In this document: piece by piece, positions 23,675 through 35,285 of the stretch | Layout: each line of letters starts with the position of its first letter | Numbering within the stretch: the stretch's first letter is position 1 | Source of the DNA: Rhipicephalus microplus | Lineage: Eukaryota > Arthropoda > Arachnida > Ixodida > Ixodidae | Direction: 5' to 3' | Length of the DNA stretch: 64,000 nucleotides | Assembly: GCF_043290135.1 (NCBI RefSeq) | Contig: NC_134700.1 | Span: forward strand, 240,439,088-240,503,087 | Made by a program: the position numbers and the translations under genes | The notes under the pieces: generated by a model | What the model saw: the letters and a program-made list of their open reading frames with translations, nothing else | What the model was told of the DNA's origin: nothing | Databases searched by the model: none

Positions 23675-24216
23675 GATTAGACGCTTTGGGTATTTTAACC
23701 ATGATGGCTTTATGGTCCGTAAAGTGAAGGGTGAGTGGATCTGGTAGCAGTAGTCGAAGGTTGAAATTTGCAAAGACGTGGTCGATGCACGTCCGGCGAA
23801 CCGTGGTCAGATGATGCTTGTCGTCGTGCATTGCTCGTTTCGGGGAGTGCCGCGACTCCATGTAGTCGACCACCCAATCGTCCTTGATGACGTTGACGTT
23901 GAAGTCGCCAACTATCACGATGGGTTGTTGTTGCGGTCGTTGTTTCAGATATTCTTCCACGGCTTCGTCGACGTACTTCTCCACGGCGGCACGCGATAGG
24001 TTGGGCGCGAGGTACATCGTCATGCCGCAGTTGGAGGTCTTCGACGGAGTCGACGTCGTCACGCTTGACGTACATTCCCACGCTGCCCGCATGTCGTTGG
24101 AACCCGTGCGTGCACGCGGCTGGAGTGTATCCTGCAACGTCGACGTCATCGATGGCGTTCCACGTCTCGGTGAAGCAAAGCACGTCCACACTTATCTTTA
24201 TTTTCACCAGCGACAT
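23670..24216 (-). pseudogene. EEP-family endonuclease reading frame, one frameshift
   Basis: Endonuclease/exonuclease/phosphatase fold, used by non-LTR retrotransposons and by some Helitron-like elements to nick DNA. From ATG 24,216 the frame gives 'VDVLCFTETW' (the E of the metal-binding TETW motif) and 'GSVGMYV'. It then shifts near 24,020-24,040 into a second frame that gives 'YLAPNLSRAAVEKYVDEAV', 'IVIVGDFNVN' (the D/N of GDFN), 'TCIDHVFANF' and 'HFTDHKAIMV' (the terminal DH pair). All key motifs except the N-terminal Asn motif can be seen, so the domain is N-terminally short. The TAA stop (23,672-23,670) overlaps an AATAAA. A one-base change is the only obvious lesion, so decay is recent. 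Confidence 0.75.
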
Positions 24217-24274
24217 CGTACGTGGAGCGACCCCACAAATTAACCGATGAAGGGCGGCGCGCCCCAATACTCGG

Positions 24275-24284
24275 TTATTTATAG
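24275..24284 (-). promoter_or_regulatory. TATA box upstream of the EEP frame
   Basis: 'ctataaataa' on the minus strand lies about 60 nt upstream of ATG 24,216, inside a GC-rich block. The spacing allows a short leader. It is the only well-placed TATA-ORF-AATAAA arrangement in the window. Confidence 0.5.
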
Positions 24285-24531
24285 CGAACGCCGGCCCCGG
24301 CCTGCGCATGCGTGCGTTAGCATGCAGCTGGCGCACGTAAAACTAAAGGTGGCGCGGCGCGCGGAGGGGAGAAGCGAGCGCAGCGCGTGCTGTGTTGAGA
24401 GGAGGAAGGGAGGAGGAAGGGATGTGTTGAGAGGAGGAAGGGATGAGAGGAGGAAGGGCTGAGGAGGAGGGGAGGCTGCGGACGGCTACGGCGCATGACT
24501 AGCCCCTAGTATAACATGCTCCGCATGTAAA

Positions 24532-25755
24532 AATATAATTTTTACATGATTCGGGCCACATGGTCGTCCCTCTTCAATTCGGCAGGGCAGGATGAATAGC
24601 CCTCACGAAGCATTTGCACCAACAAGCACGCTGGCGTTATTATAAGGCACAGCATGAATCACAAAAGCCGCAAAGGATGACTTACCTTTAACGCAGACAG
24701 TGAAGCGCTTGTACACCGTAATGAGGAATACTTTCTGTGTAAACCACATCACTCAGAAAATAAGTTTTTCAGGTTCCAAAAAGGACTGACTATATGTCAT
24801 AAGAAATTTTTAGTTCATGCATTATGTGTATAATTTAGTAGCTAGTATGACAACAATCCTTTTGTGAATCTTCATAAGTTTGCTATCTTGGTCTCGAGCG
24901 TAAAGGAGACTAAAGGATGCTTTCAATTTATTTTGTATACCTATAATGTCCTCAGCGGTACATTGTGATTGGTCTGCAGAGCTGGCTGCGGAAAGTACCA
25001 TCCATCGATGCAGTAGAAAGACACTACGGTGATGAAAACATTAGTGCACCACCTCTTTTTTTTCACCCACCTTAAACCAGCGCTGACACACAATCACCAG
25101 CGAAGAAAGTGCTGTCGCAAAGCGACTTCATTCTTACAAGGTTACAATATGAGGTGAAAAAAAAACGTAAAAAACTATTGGACGCAATACACAAAACACA
25201 ATCAAGTCCTCTTTCATCAGTTGGTCAATAAATAAACAGTAAACTCCAATGTTTTAGCAAAAGAACTAAGAAAAGGGACTATTCAGGAACATTATGAAAG
25301 TCTAAGCGACACTGGATGGTGTCGCAAATGGGCAGAAGCCTGAGGCCCCTGAGCCGCAACTGCTGTGTGCTCGAATCGTATCTCCATAAGAATAATGACA
25401 GCACCGAGACTATGTGAAATACAATGCATTACGCTCCCCTTGCGCAAACTATGTCCGAGACAAGGGGCAAGGAAAGCGTCAGGCATTGGTGCTGCCATCG
25501 TAAACTGCTTTCTGGTTCTTTTACACAAAAAGTGTGCCCAGCTGTATATTTTACCTCTCTGTGTTCCTGCAGTAGAGTCCTTTATAGGTATCTTCAATGT
25601 ACAGTTCCCCGCCTTCGTACAGCTAAATTCTTTGTTCTATAGTGTGTTGGTTTTGTCTTAGTAAAGCTAATGTCATTGTTCATGCGAGATTACACGCGTC
25701 AAATCATTTTTTGCAAATACAAATCAGTTTTTGGAGAACTTGAGGCACTTTAAGC

Positions 25756-25756
<1 letters not shown>
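24532..25756. other. No supported feature
   Basis: AT-rich sequence. No domain-bearing frame or shared repeat seen. Confidence 0.45.

Positions 25757-25836
<80 letters not shown>
25757..25836 (+). repeat. (TATC)20 microsatellite
   Basis: Twenty uninterrupted tetranucleotide units, 80 bp. Its purity suggests it is polymorphic. Confidence 0.95.
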
Positions 25837-25991
25837 CGCCTACGTCATTGGTGTGGTTGGGTGAGAGGTTTTAATGAATGTAAGTGTCTGGTCAATACAT
25901 GTGTAATATTGAAATCCCTAAAAAGTGCATTGTTTGTGAATTAGCATAGGTTTCTCGCTGGCCGCTCAACTGTCACTAATCTTGCCGGTTT

Positions 25992-26230
25992 GCCCTGCCG
26001 CGGTGGTCTAGTGGCTAAGGTACGCAGCTGCTGACCCTCAACTCGCGGGATCGGATCCCGGCAGCGGCGGCTGCATTTTAAATGGAGGCGAAAATGCTGT
26101 AGGCCCGTGTGCTCAGATTTGGGTGCACGTTAAAGAACCCCGGGTGGTCGAAATTTCCGGGCCCTTTACTACAGCGTCTCTCATAATCATAGTCTAGTTT
26201 TGGGATGTTAAACCCCACATATCAATCAAA
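25992..26230 (+). mobile_element. Ruka-type SINE, full length
   Basis: The tRNA-like head has an A-box 'tggtctagtggctaagg' and a B-box 'gggatcggatccc'. It is followed by the body ('tgctgtaggcccgtgtgctc', 'gtgcacgttaaagaa', 'tttgggatgttaaaccc') and the 3' end 'atatcaatcaaaa'. The promoter is internal RNA polymerase III type. No convincing target duplication was found. Confidence 0.9.
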
Positions 26231-26345
26231 ATCCCGTTGCGTACGTCTTTGAACCCTTTGTTCCCGACACGTGTGCCACGTATTCGTACACCACGGGCCA
26301 CGTGATGGAGGTATGCGTCATTGGGGCTTGGCAATATATCTGGAA

Positions 26346-26500
26346 TGGTGAAGACAGACGTTGTCAATTTAAATGCGAGAGTGTTAAAAGAATTAACGCA
26401 GGAAGCATCGACCCAACGATTGTACAAGATAAAAATTACGATCCGAGCATGAATCGAACCCAATCCCGTTGCGTAAACAAAGCCACGTGAGGTCTTCAAG
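26346..26500. repeat. Repeat with degenerate tRNA-like segment
   Basis: Starts with the block shared with 15,405-15,470. At 26,441-26,495 the minus strand reads like a decayed tRNA with a B-box 'gggttcgattcatgc' and 'acgtggctttg', comparable in orientation to the tRNA-Gly-like repeats. Too diverged for family assignment. Confidence 0.4.
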
Positions 26501-28605
26501 CTACATGCTTTGGAAAAAAATACCCTGTGCAGGCGTAACGCCAGGGGAATGTCAACTATGTTTCCAGTTCTGGCAATTTGATTTGATACCAAGGCAGTGA
26601 ACATTAATTGTGTACTCCTATTATGCAGGCATCACGTCGGGTTGACGTTAATTAATGTTCGAGTGTAGGCTTCACTTTAATAGTACTCTGATCAGCATTA
26701 AATTTGTATAGCTGTGATTACGCAACCTGTAATCACGTTTCGCTTGACCCGGAGGAATACTATACCCAAAGTTATATACTGTCGTGGTTTCGTGAGAAAA
26801 AAAGATGGAAACTAGTTGCGACTGCGAAACTGTGTGTTTCAGAATCATGTTCTTCTTGTTCTTGTTGCCCTTAATTCACTTGTTGCTCATACCCACTGTG
26901 GCTGATCGGAGCTGTACACGGAACGCCCTTTCATCTTCCTCGGCTAATGCTACAGTGCCGCTACCCGGAGTCGGCAAAATACCTCCATCGTCGTTCTCTT
27001 ATATCCGTATATACACGTGCAAATACAGTATTCGCATTAGGGCACGTTACCTGCAGTAGCTTCTATATTACTGGCGTATTCGGCCAAATGTTGGTACTGA
27101 CCTTGCGTGTGACAATAAGTTACCCTTTAAACGCTAGTGTAATCAGCATTCTTGATAAGCCTACGATGTGCATACGACCTCCACACCTTCATGATCACGT
27201 GGATTCATGTTCTAACGCTTCGTTCAAAGCCGAAAATGCACTGGACAATCACCGATCCGATGCCCCACATGACACCAATTCCCAGACGGGGTGGGATCTG
27301 CATAATCTTGTTCTCGTTTCTTTCTAAAAAATTCTACCTACATTTGTACGACATCGTATAATGTACTTGTGTGCATGGTGCAATAAATTTTCACTTATGA
27401 CGCCGAAGGGCCTTGCTGTTTGTCTAGCTATTTTGCAAGTCCCCTCTACCGCTCCTTTAAAAAAACGCTTTAAGATTCATTTGTTCTTTGATAAGAGTAG
27501 GCTTCGATGGTCACAAATGAAGAATATTCACGCCTCTCGGCTAACTTCGTTCTCGCCTAAACACTTTCACGCAAGCATAGCCGAACATGCGCATTATGTT
27601 ATCGTGCACTTGGTATAGCATGTGAAGGCGTCAAACGGTGCATGATAGTATTTTCGTACTTAAGCACTCTGTTTGAGCTGCTGAAGTTCTTAGATTTCGG
27701 AAGTGCCCTAAAAGAACTTTCGATGAACGTCCAGGTTGTTACTGTTTATGAAGCAGAAAATTTTACAATGCAAAGAAGCGCAAAACAGGAACCAGTCGGC
27801 TTTAAAACGCAACGTTGATGAGCGTCCTGTGACTTACGCTACACATTAATCTCCATGCGGGCTCTGTCATCCACATCTCCTATGCCATGAAATAAACTTT
27901 CTGAGTTGATTCAGAATAATTCATCGTGCCCATTGCCAAATTAAGTGTTACGTTCGCACGAGTTTCTCAGAAACAAAGTACTGGGTTGCTCGCTCTATAA
28001 TGGTTCCACCAGCATCTGTCACATCTACGCGACAAGTTGGCTCGAACACATTTGTCTTCTATAAAACCTAAGTGTTCGGGGAGTCCACAGACATTCAGTT
28101 TCATCAAGCATTATTAAGGAGGCCCAGAGGCATCGTAGATTGGGCGTAACTTGGCAGCAGTGCGCGCTCACGTGGGTATTCGATAGACCTTATTCCACTC
28201 AAAAACTTTCAATTGTCTTTCACAATTGTCGAAGGTCATTTTGAAGAAATGTTTAAACTGCGCGAATAAGACAAAACCTTAAAAACAGAACACACAGACA
28301 TGCGCGCGCTCATGCACACACAGGCAAACACATGCAAGAAGATCCGCCAGCATTTCATGTGTGAGCTTAATAAATTTTCTTACATGTTGTCTTGTTCGCG
28401 TCGTTTAAGTACCTCTCTAAATTGATAGTCCCATCAGGCCAACATCATGCATTACCTTGAATTTCCAAGACCAAACAAAAAAAGGTGTTCATTTTTTAAG
28501 GTGCCTCGCTATGAAACGTAGTTCAATAACAGGGCTACGGGGAATAGAAAAAGTTCTTATATGTCAAATTATCTCCTGAGCAACTGCTGATGGTTAACAA
28601 CCGCA
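26501..28605. other. No confident feature
   Basis: The only item of note is an 84-codon frame at 26,805-27,059. Its second methionine (26,847) begins a signal-peptide-like stretch ('MFFLFLLPLIHLLLIPTVA') just after a tttcag. The frame is unsupported otherwise and is discussed in the findings. Nothing else recognised. Confidence 0.35.
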
Positions 28606-28836
28606 ATGAGAGAATTCGCTCGGAAATTTAAAAATTACAATTGCCTTTTTGCAGACGACCTACTTCTAATATCGGAGATTTATGAAGCAGATTATATGAA
28701 AAGAATAGGTGAAATACAAGTTGTATATATTCATTGGTTACTACCTAACCTATCAGAAACCAAACAGTGGACAAGTGAAGTTCACGCGGTGAAGTGCGTC
28801 AGGTACACGCTCTTTTACAACTGTATTGCGAGTTGA
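28606..28836 (+). pseudogene. Relic LINE reverse transcriptase fragment
   Basis: The frame includes 'FADDLLLISE' (FADD at 28,648-28,659) and, 34 residues further on, 'NLSETK'. The FADD-to-TK spacing is identical to that of the intact RT at 9115-10,362, so this is probably RT motif C through D of a decayed LINE. No other RT motif survives around it. Confidence 0.45.
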
Positions 28837-31796
28837 TGAAGAAATCGTTTTGGCTTACTGAAAGTCTAGTGATTTATAGGAGGGCATATGAATAGTTATA
28901 ACTGATTGATTGGTTCATCATATATTTAAAACGGTATAGCCGCACAAACGATACGAGAGATTTTTTACTGAATTACGTTTAAATAGCTGTGATATTCAAC
29001 TCGCAATCAAACGCTTGTTCAGCAAAACTTCAAGAGTTCCCGATTTGTAGTAATTTTGTTCAGGTTTCTCTCTCAGAAAAAAAAAAACATTCTTGCCCAT
29101 TCACAAAGATCAGAGAAGAGCTAGGGTCCTCCACGTGAATGGGATGTGAAATCGAAAAAGAAAAAAAAAACATTACAACATTTGGCTTGAGATGAAGACG
29201 AGTCAGAGAGGTGAAGTTGCTACCGCAGAAAACGCCATTCGATGACCACCACTCAAGGCAAGGGAACAAGGCAACCACCAATATGATACTATGTATAGGA
29301 GCTGAGTCGTGGCACATCAAGTACCTGGCCAACTGCAGCATGTTTTGATAGTGGCGCACGACCACTTTTGTGGCTTTTGCGAGACTAACGGCTGAGACTA
29401 TTGGTCCACGATTTCTTTATTTATTTATTTTTTTACTAGTATTCGGTAGACCGATATTTACGAGCCCGTATGGCACTGTCACAGAGGCGGGTTCTCGTTT
29501 ATAACGCCTCATTGCACAATTTAGAGGTATCGCGACATAGCCCACGTTGTCGTAAAGTTTTTGGTTTTAATAGATACTGTAGACTGTCAAGCCATCTCGA
29601 AGGCCACAAGAAACAAATTGAGTACGCGTTCTTTTGCAGAAGCACAACACAGGCATCATCCAACCAGCCTTTAATACAGTGTCCTCAGAAATCAGAGGTT
29701 ATGATCTGAAATACTTTGTCATTTTCTGTAACATATGGTGAGAATTGGGGGTATGAATCCCCTTCACAAAGAAGGGGGAGCTTTTGATCTTTTGAATTCA
29801 TGAAATTTAACGTAGAAAAAACAGGGCTAAGGCGTTTTTTACGCTTATACGCTTTGACCTGAGTTCGGCCTTATACTTTTTGAGTGTTTGTTTATTGATT
29901 ACTTTTTGTTCAGTTCTCCGTCTTTATACGCGAAACTTGCCAGAATCAGCCAAAACTTGTTTGTATGTAAATTAAATTTCCCTTTGAACTTTTGTGATTA
30001 TCTCGGGTGAACGGGTCACCGCGTTTATTCAGAAGTATCGAGTTGGCTTCGTTGCTTTTTCCCATTCTTTCTAGCTTCCCTGTCTTTGCCAGCTGCCTAT
30101 GTCGTCTTTTTTGTTCTTTCTTGCTAATATTCGTGGCAGAAGAACCTTTCTTTAGGCGTTTGACCTTTGCTTTTCCAGGAAAATGTTACTACACCCATCA
30201 ATGCTGCGTGCTGGACTTGTTATGAGGTGTCGCAACGAAAAGCACCTTGTGAAATTTGGTCACTATATTTTGCATGCGAAAGCCTTTATTCTTTTCTGAA
30301 GCATCCTCGCTTTCACTCTCGCAATCCCTTTGTCACAAGGTCCATCAAGCAGCTTTCTTATTGCATGACTGCACCCATTCTACTTTATACAGCCTCTGAA
30401 TAGAAAAAAGTACAAAGAGATTGCAGTAAACTTTTGTTACATAGGTGAACGCCTTCATTTCTTTTAAGGCCAGGGCAAACGAGCGCTTCTCAACGGGAGA
30501 CGTGGGTTCGCCTCAGTTCAGTGAGTGGTTGTGATGCCACGCTACATGAGAAGTAGCGCTGCTTGCACCACACGTGCTTCCGAGCGCTTTCCGCCAGAGA
30601 TGCGATAGACATGTTTTCCACTCGAAAATCATGCGTCTTTCAGATTTGTTCTTTCGGGCTCCTTCTTTGTGGCTCGAAGCGATGCCGCCGCCGCATCATA
30701 GAGCAGCTCATGCAGTAGATGACTGCAGTGACGTTTTCTCATTGGATCCACATAGCCCCACAAATAGCGACACGCTGTCTCAAAAACACAAAAACACCCA
30801 TGTTTTACAGAGCCAGCGTGACCACCCATATTGTGAACACGAGCAACGCAAGACACTGCCCGACGGATCTGTACTCGACTGAACAAAAATAATTCCTATA
30901 ATTTGCGATGAGAGGCACTGCATAAGGCGTTCTCCCCCCCCCCCCCCCCCTTATGATTTCAAAGCACATAGGAGATGGGGTAGAGGAGGAAAGGGCTTGA
31001 AGAAAGAGTAGTGAGCTGCTTAATAAGGCGCATCTGGCCGGCATTGATTAAAGATAGGAAGCGTTGCATAGGTCACGCACACTTTTCCATAGCCTGCATT
31101 TGTTTTAATCTGTTTGCTTCTTTTACTAATGTGAACCTAAATGTTGGGTTGCTCGGAGAAACATCGCTTTGAGCAGAGAGCATGAGCGAAGCCACGTGTA
31201 GAACGGGGACAAATATTCCTGACATAGCGCTCAATTGATGACCTCACAACGCGTACGAAAGCTTCTGGTAAAATAAAAGAATAATCACTGCCACTAGAGC
31301 ATCGTGGTTATATTATTTTTTTGCCTCTTTGACACAACCGAAACCTCTGCGCATGGTTTGAATAATGCGCTTGTATCATCCATGAATCATTATACGAGAC
31401 TTTTTAGTTACTGTCGTTTGTCCTTACCGGGTTTCTCCAGTTTAGGTACGTTTTGGATATTGAAAACAAGAAAGTGCAAATGAAAAGCGCCGGTAATAAA
31501 CTTTGCTAGAACATGGAAGCTGGACGATTTCACTTCAAAGTTTACCCTAGCTTTGTCTTCCTGTGCTTTAGCCAACAGGGAAAAGCGTGGCACTGCAAGT
31601 CTTGAAAAAAAGCCATCCACGATTTACAGGAGCCAGTATCAGTTGGTGTTTTTTTCTGGAATGTAAAAGCTACGAAATGTCCGCTTTATGTTCACTCAGG
31701 GACTTCAGAAATGAAAGCAGAAGCGTACATCATCGCAATTCTGCCTTGTAGAGAACAACTCAACAGCAGTGAAAGTTTAAGGATATCTGATTATTA
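28837..31796. other. No gene; homopolymers
   Basis: Contains A-runs (29,080-29,090, 29,160-29,170) and a C17 run (30,934-30,950). No domain-bearing frame or shared repeat found. Confidence 0.45.
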
Positions 31797-32204
31797 CCCG
31801 CCATGGTGGTCTAGCAATTGTGGCGATTGACGTGTCGAAGTGTGCGCGATGAAATACTGGTCGTTGCAGAGATGAAGTCAACACAGCAAGCAGCTTGTTT
31901 ACTTATATTTGGGTCTGTGTTAAACAACCATAGGTGTACGAAATTTACGACGCCCTTCACTAAGGCATTCTTCGTAGTGACATCGTGCTTATTAAACGTA
32001 AAACCAAATGGTTATTTATATGTCAATATCAAAAAATGGAAGTGCAAGAAAAAGATATTTGGGTCTGTGTTAAACAACCATAGGTGTACGAAATTTACGA
32101 CGCCCTTCACTAAGGCATTCTTCGTAGTGACATCGTGCTTATTAAACGTAAAACCAAATGGTTATTTATATGTCAATATCAAAAAATGGAAGTGCAAGAA
32201 AAAG
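31797..32204 (+). mobile_element. Ancient Ruka-type SINE with internal tandem duplication
   Basis: The head 'cccgccatggtggtctag' and the body ('atttgggtctgtgttaaac', 'acgaaatttacgacgccctt', 'attaaacgtaaaacc') are recognisable but far more diverged than the other copies. The 3' 150 bp are present twice in tandem (31,905-32,054 and 32,055-32,204) with no mismatch that I can see. Confidence 0.7.
31905..32204 (+). repeat. Perfect 2 x 150-bp tandem duplication
   Basis: The unit begins 'atatttgggtctgtg' and ends 'gtgcaagaaaaag'; the period is exactly 150. 150 is divisible by three, so an open frame runs through both units and shows a repeated 50-residue block. This is a consequence of the duplication and not evidence for a protein. 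Confidence 0.95.
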
Positions 32205-35016
32205 ACTCGAGCAGAATATTGATTGTAAGGTTGGCTTAAATGCAATACCTGTACCTACACTCACGAATAGTTGAAAGGTGTACGGCATTGTGATTAAACA
32301 CTTTATATTCTATGCTAACTGAAATCGGTGAACGTTCTCTCGACATGGTGAACGTAAAAAAACCTTGAGCCTACAGTTGCGGAATATAATCATCCAGTTA
32401 TCGAAATCGCGCTACAAGGTTCCATATTCCCAGCGTCAAAGTGAGCTTCGGGCATTCTGAATTCGTGCTCATAACTTTATTTTCATCATTTTGTTTACTG
32501 ATGCTCTCCTTAATCCGTCAAAGAAAGCGTAGAAAACAAAAAGGCTGACATCTGTGGCCGTACTGCTAACCTTACCGACAGCCCTAGTATCAGTTTTCTT
32601 GTTTAAAGTACATGACGGGACCTTCGGAGCCGCAAAACAGGATGCAGGATTTAATGTATACACTGATTCAACAGAATCTCACTGCAAGATGTCGTGTAAC
32701 CATTCGAAGTGGCAAGTCGATCTATGTGCCTATACAAAAGAGAAGGGTTGACACGAACGCTTGAATTCCTCATCTGGTCGCTCGCTCACGTGAGTCTCGT
32801 ACACTGATATAGTTTCAAAACAGTTGAAACAAAATAGGGAACGCTCATCCTGTCGATCGGGTGAGAGGAAAATTTATATTGAAAAACGCTACTCCAGTTT
32901 ACTTTTGCACAATGGTAAACCTTATTTTTGACCAGAAAAGCCAGAAGGCAAAGCAAGGTATCTGCGCAGCAAAACGACAATCAATGCCAGAAAACGAAGG
33001 ATCTGGCTTAATAAAGCCAGGAGGGTCAGTGATTGCCGTTGACGACATTCCATGCCCATGCCGAGAAACTCACTAGAAATCTGAAAAGCTTATAATACTT
33101 CAAACTTTCCTACCGAGTCCTTCGTTCAGTTTCCGAGCCACTAACGCTAGCACTCTAAGAAACACCAATCAGTCCCAATATAAAATAAGTGCTTTTGACC
33201 TTATTTTGAGGGTCTCTCTACAATCAGAGCTCACCCAATAAAATAAGGGTTGCTTCCAATTTAGCGACATTCCGGAGTCTGTCTTGGCTTTGGATTGCAG
33301 AAAAATAGAGAAGACTTGCGTAGGGTCAATTTCCAACTGGTGCATGTGTCTGTTACAGCTTTGTTTATCAAGCGAACTCGAAAGATTGCGTAGATCAAAA
33401 AGAACGAAATAGATTAGCTTGTTTAAAAAACTGTTTTTTAAGTCGTCTTCTACGCATCGCGTCCTCACTCCATGCACGTTTCATGCAATGAAGATTAGAG
33501 AAGAAAGATCAAGGAGCTTTAATTTCAGTGCGTATAAATGTCTCTTTCAACTCTCCTTACATCACCCAGAGCCGTGTTTATGGCTCAGGTCTAACAGAGT
33601 TTTATCTTGAGAGCCCGCAACGTGGCATGTACACCAGCTTGCCTGACGATAATTCTGAGCGCACCGCGCGAGGTCCTAAATACAAGAAAACGTCGGAGCA
33701 CGGTTACTGTAAATAAACGTGTCAGTGAGTGGCGACTTTGTGAATTATATGCATTCGACACGGGTGTTTGCTGAACATGCATTACCAGGCAGATTTTAGG
33801 GCCTGGTTTCGAGGGGACCATTGAGTCACAGAAGCAGCAGAGGGAGAAAATCTGGAATACGATGGATAACATATGCTGGGAATACCAAGTTACATCATGT
33901 TTGTTTGGAAAGAAACTGCTTCGGCAGGAGTGCTTGTATTGCTGCGGGTGTCGGTGATAAGTGGCACCACACAGTCCATGCTAGCTCGCTTGTCTCGAGA
34001 CCAGGCTACATAGCGGACGCGTAGGAGCACTTGAGGTAAAAACCGTGCAAATGTCGTTGATTGGTGCCGCTGTGGCAACTTCAGCCACACCAAGTGCGAT
34101 TTGACGGCCAATACAATACCGCAGGAGCTAACCGGTTGTCTGCCGTATGTTAGTCCACACGAAAAAGAAAAGAAAAACGCAAACAGGATGCTGTTGTTAA
34201 AATTTTTACCTACGTTGATTTTGTAAGTAACTACTGTACCTGCTAATAAGGGCGGAAATTAGACGACCGAAAAAAACTTTTAAGGGGACCGGGTAAGCAA
34301 AGAAATTTTTAAAAATCATTTTTTTTCTTTGTGCGTTATTCAAATCTGCAGTGTTGTCTGAACCATCATCAGTCTTTTGTTTGTCTAAGCATGACTTTTT
34401 TCTCCAGAAATGACATATTTGAAAACTTCTGCGGTGGCTTGTCCTGTCCTCATTTTTACGTACCAAGGAATTCCTTGCAGTTCAAGCATCACAGCCATAT
34501 AGATATGTTACAGTTTGCAAGCTGGAGTGTATTAGGCACATTCAGAGAAGAATGGGCCCAGAACTGACAAAACTAAAGCAGAGGAATCAAGCTTCCTGTC
34601 GTGAAATCTGTATATGGTCACGTACGTGTTCGTGTAGTGGTCATTGGCAAACTGTACACTGTGCTTTGCAGTTTGTACAACTGCATTAGTGTAAAAATAA
34701 AAACAAAGCTGTGTATGGCTTGAAAAAGCGAAAACTGCCAACGTGTATGGGCCGCAGTAATTGGGTAAGCCCCTCTGCTCAGCACCAGTCCACAAAGACT
34801 GAAGAAGATAACACATGGGTGGCAAACACCACTTACATTTCTGGACACATGCTAATAACAATTCAGAAATGTTTTGATCAGCCACCAAGATTAAACTAGG
34901 AAGAAACTACGGGGCTGGAAATTCTAACTTCGTGATTAATTACGCGTAGACTCTTTCACTGCTCACAAGCACAGCCCCTTGATGACATCCGGTTTCATCC
35001 ACCGATGTGCCAAAGT
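32205..35016. other. No supported feature
   Basis: No recognisable domain or repeat. Ordinary short frames only. Confidence 0.45.
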
Positions 35017-35032
35017 ATCATCAGTGGGCAAG

Positions 35033-35269
35033 CCCCGCCACGGTGGTCTAGCGGATAAGGTACTTAGTTGCTGACCCGCAGGTCGCAGGACCGTATCCCG
35101 ACGGTGGCAGCTGCATTTCCGACGGAGGCGGAAAAGCTGTAGGCCAGTGTGCTCAGATTTGAGTGCACGTTAAAGAACACCAGGTGGTCAAAATTTTCCA
35201 CGCCCTCCACTACGACATCTGTCATATTCATAACGTGGTTTTGGAACGGTAAACACCACATATCAATCA
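35033..35269 (+). mobile_element. Ruka-type SINE, full length with TSD
   Basis: Complete head ('tggtctagcggataaggt'; B-box decayed to 'aggaccgtatccc'), body and '(tcaa)n' end. It is flanked by atcatcagtgggcaag (35,017-35,032) and atcatcactgggcaag (35,270-35,285), a 16-bp target duplication with one mismatch. Confidence 0.92.
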
Positions 35270-35285
35270 ATCATCACTGGGCAAG

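Larger units (their letters stand above)
23541..24531 (-). mobile_element. Hairpin-ended element carrying an EEP gene (Helitron-like?)
   Basis: About 990 bp bounded by related ends. On the left, ATGC-GGA-GCAT (23,545-23,555) sits in 'ttagcatgcggagcat'. On the right, CATGC-TCC-GCATG (24,515-24,527) reads on the complement as 'ttacatgcggagcatg'. Each end is itself a small hairpin, and the two ends are inverted relative to each other. Inside, on the minus strand, are a TATA box, an EEP reading frame and AATAAA. Near one end are three copies of a 10-bp unit (agtgaacacg, about 23,621-23,640). The right side has a GGAGGAAGG-rich tract (24,398-24,475). Helitron-2-like elements have short inverted ends, 3' hairpins and sometimes EEP genes, so that is my leading inference. 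No Rep/helicase is present. Alternative: a non-autonomous TIR transposon that captured a LINE endonuclease fragment. Confidence 0.55.

Noticed and set aside
26194..26604. 136-codon minus-strand frame
   Set aside because: Overlaps the SINE 3' end and the adjacent repeat. The C-terminal residues are simply SINE sequence.
31818..32222. 134-codon frame with a repeated 50-residue block
   Set aside because: It is a decayed SINE plus a perfect tandem duplication. The frame is open only because the period is 150.
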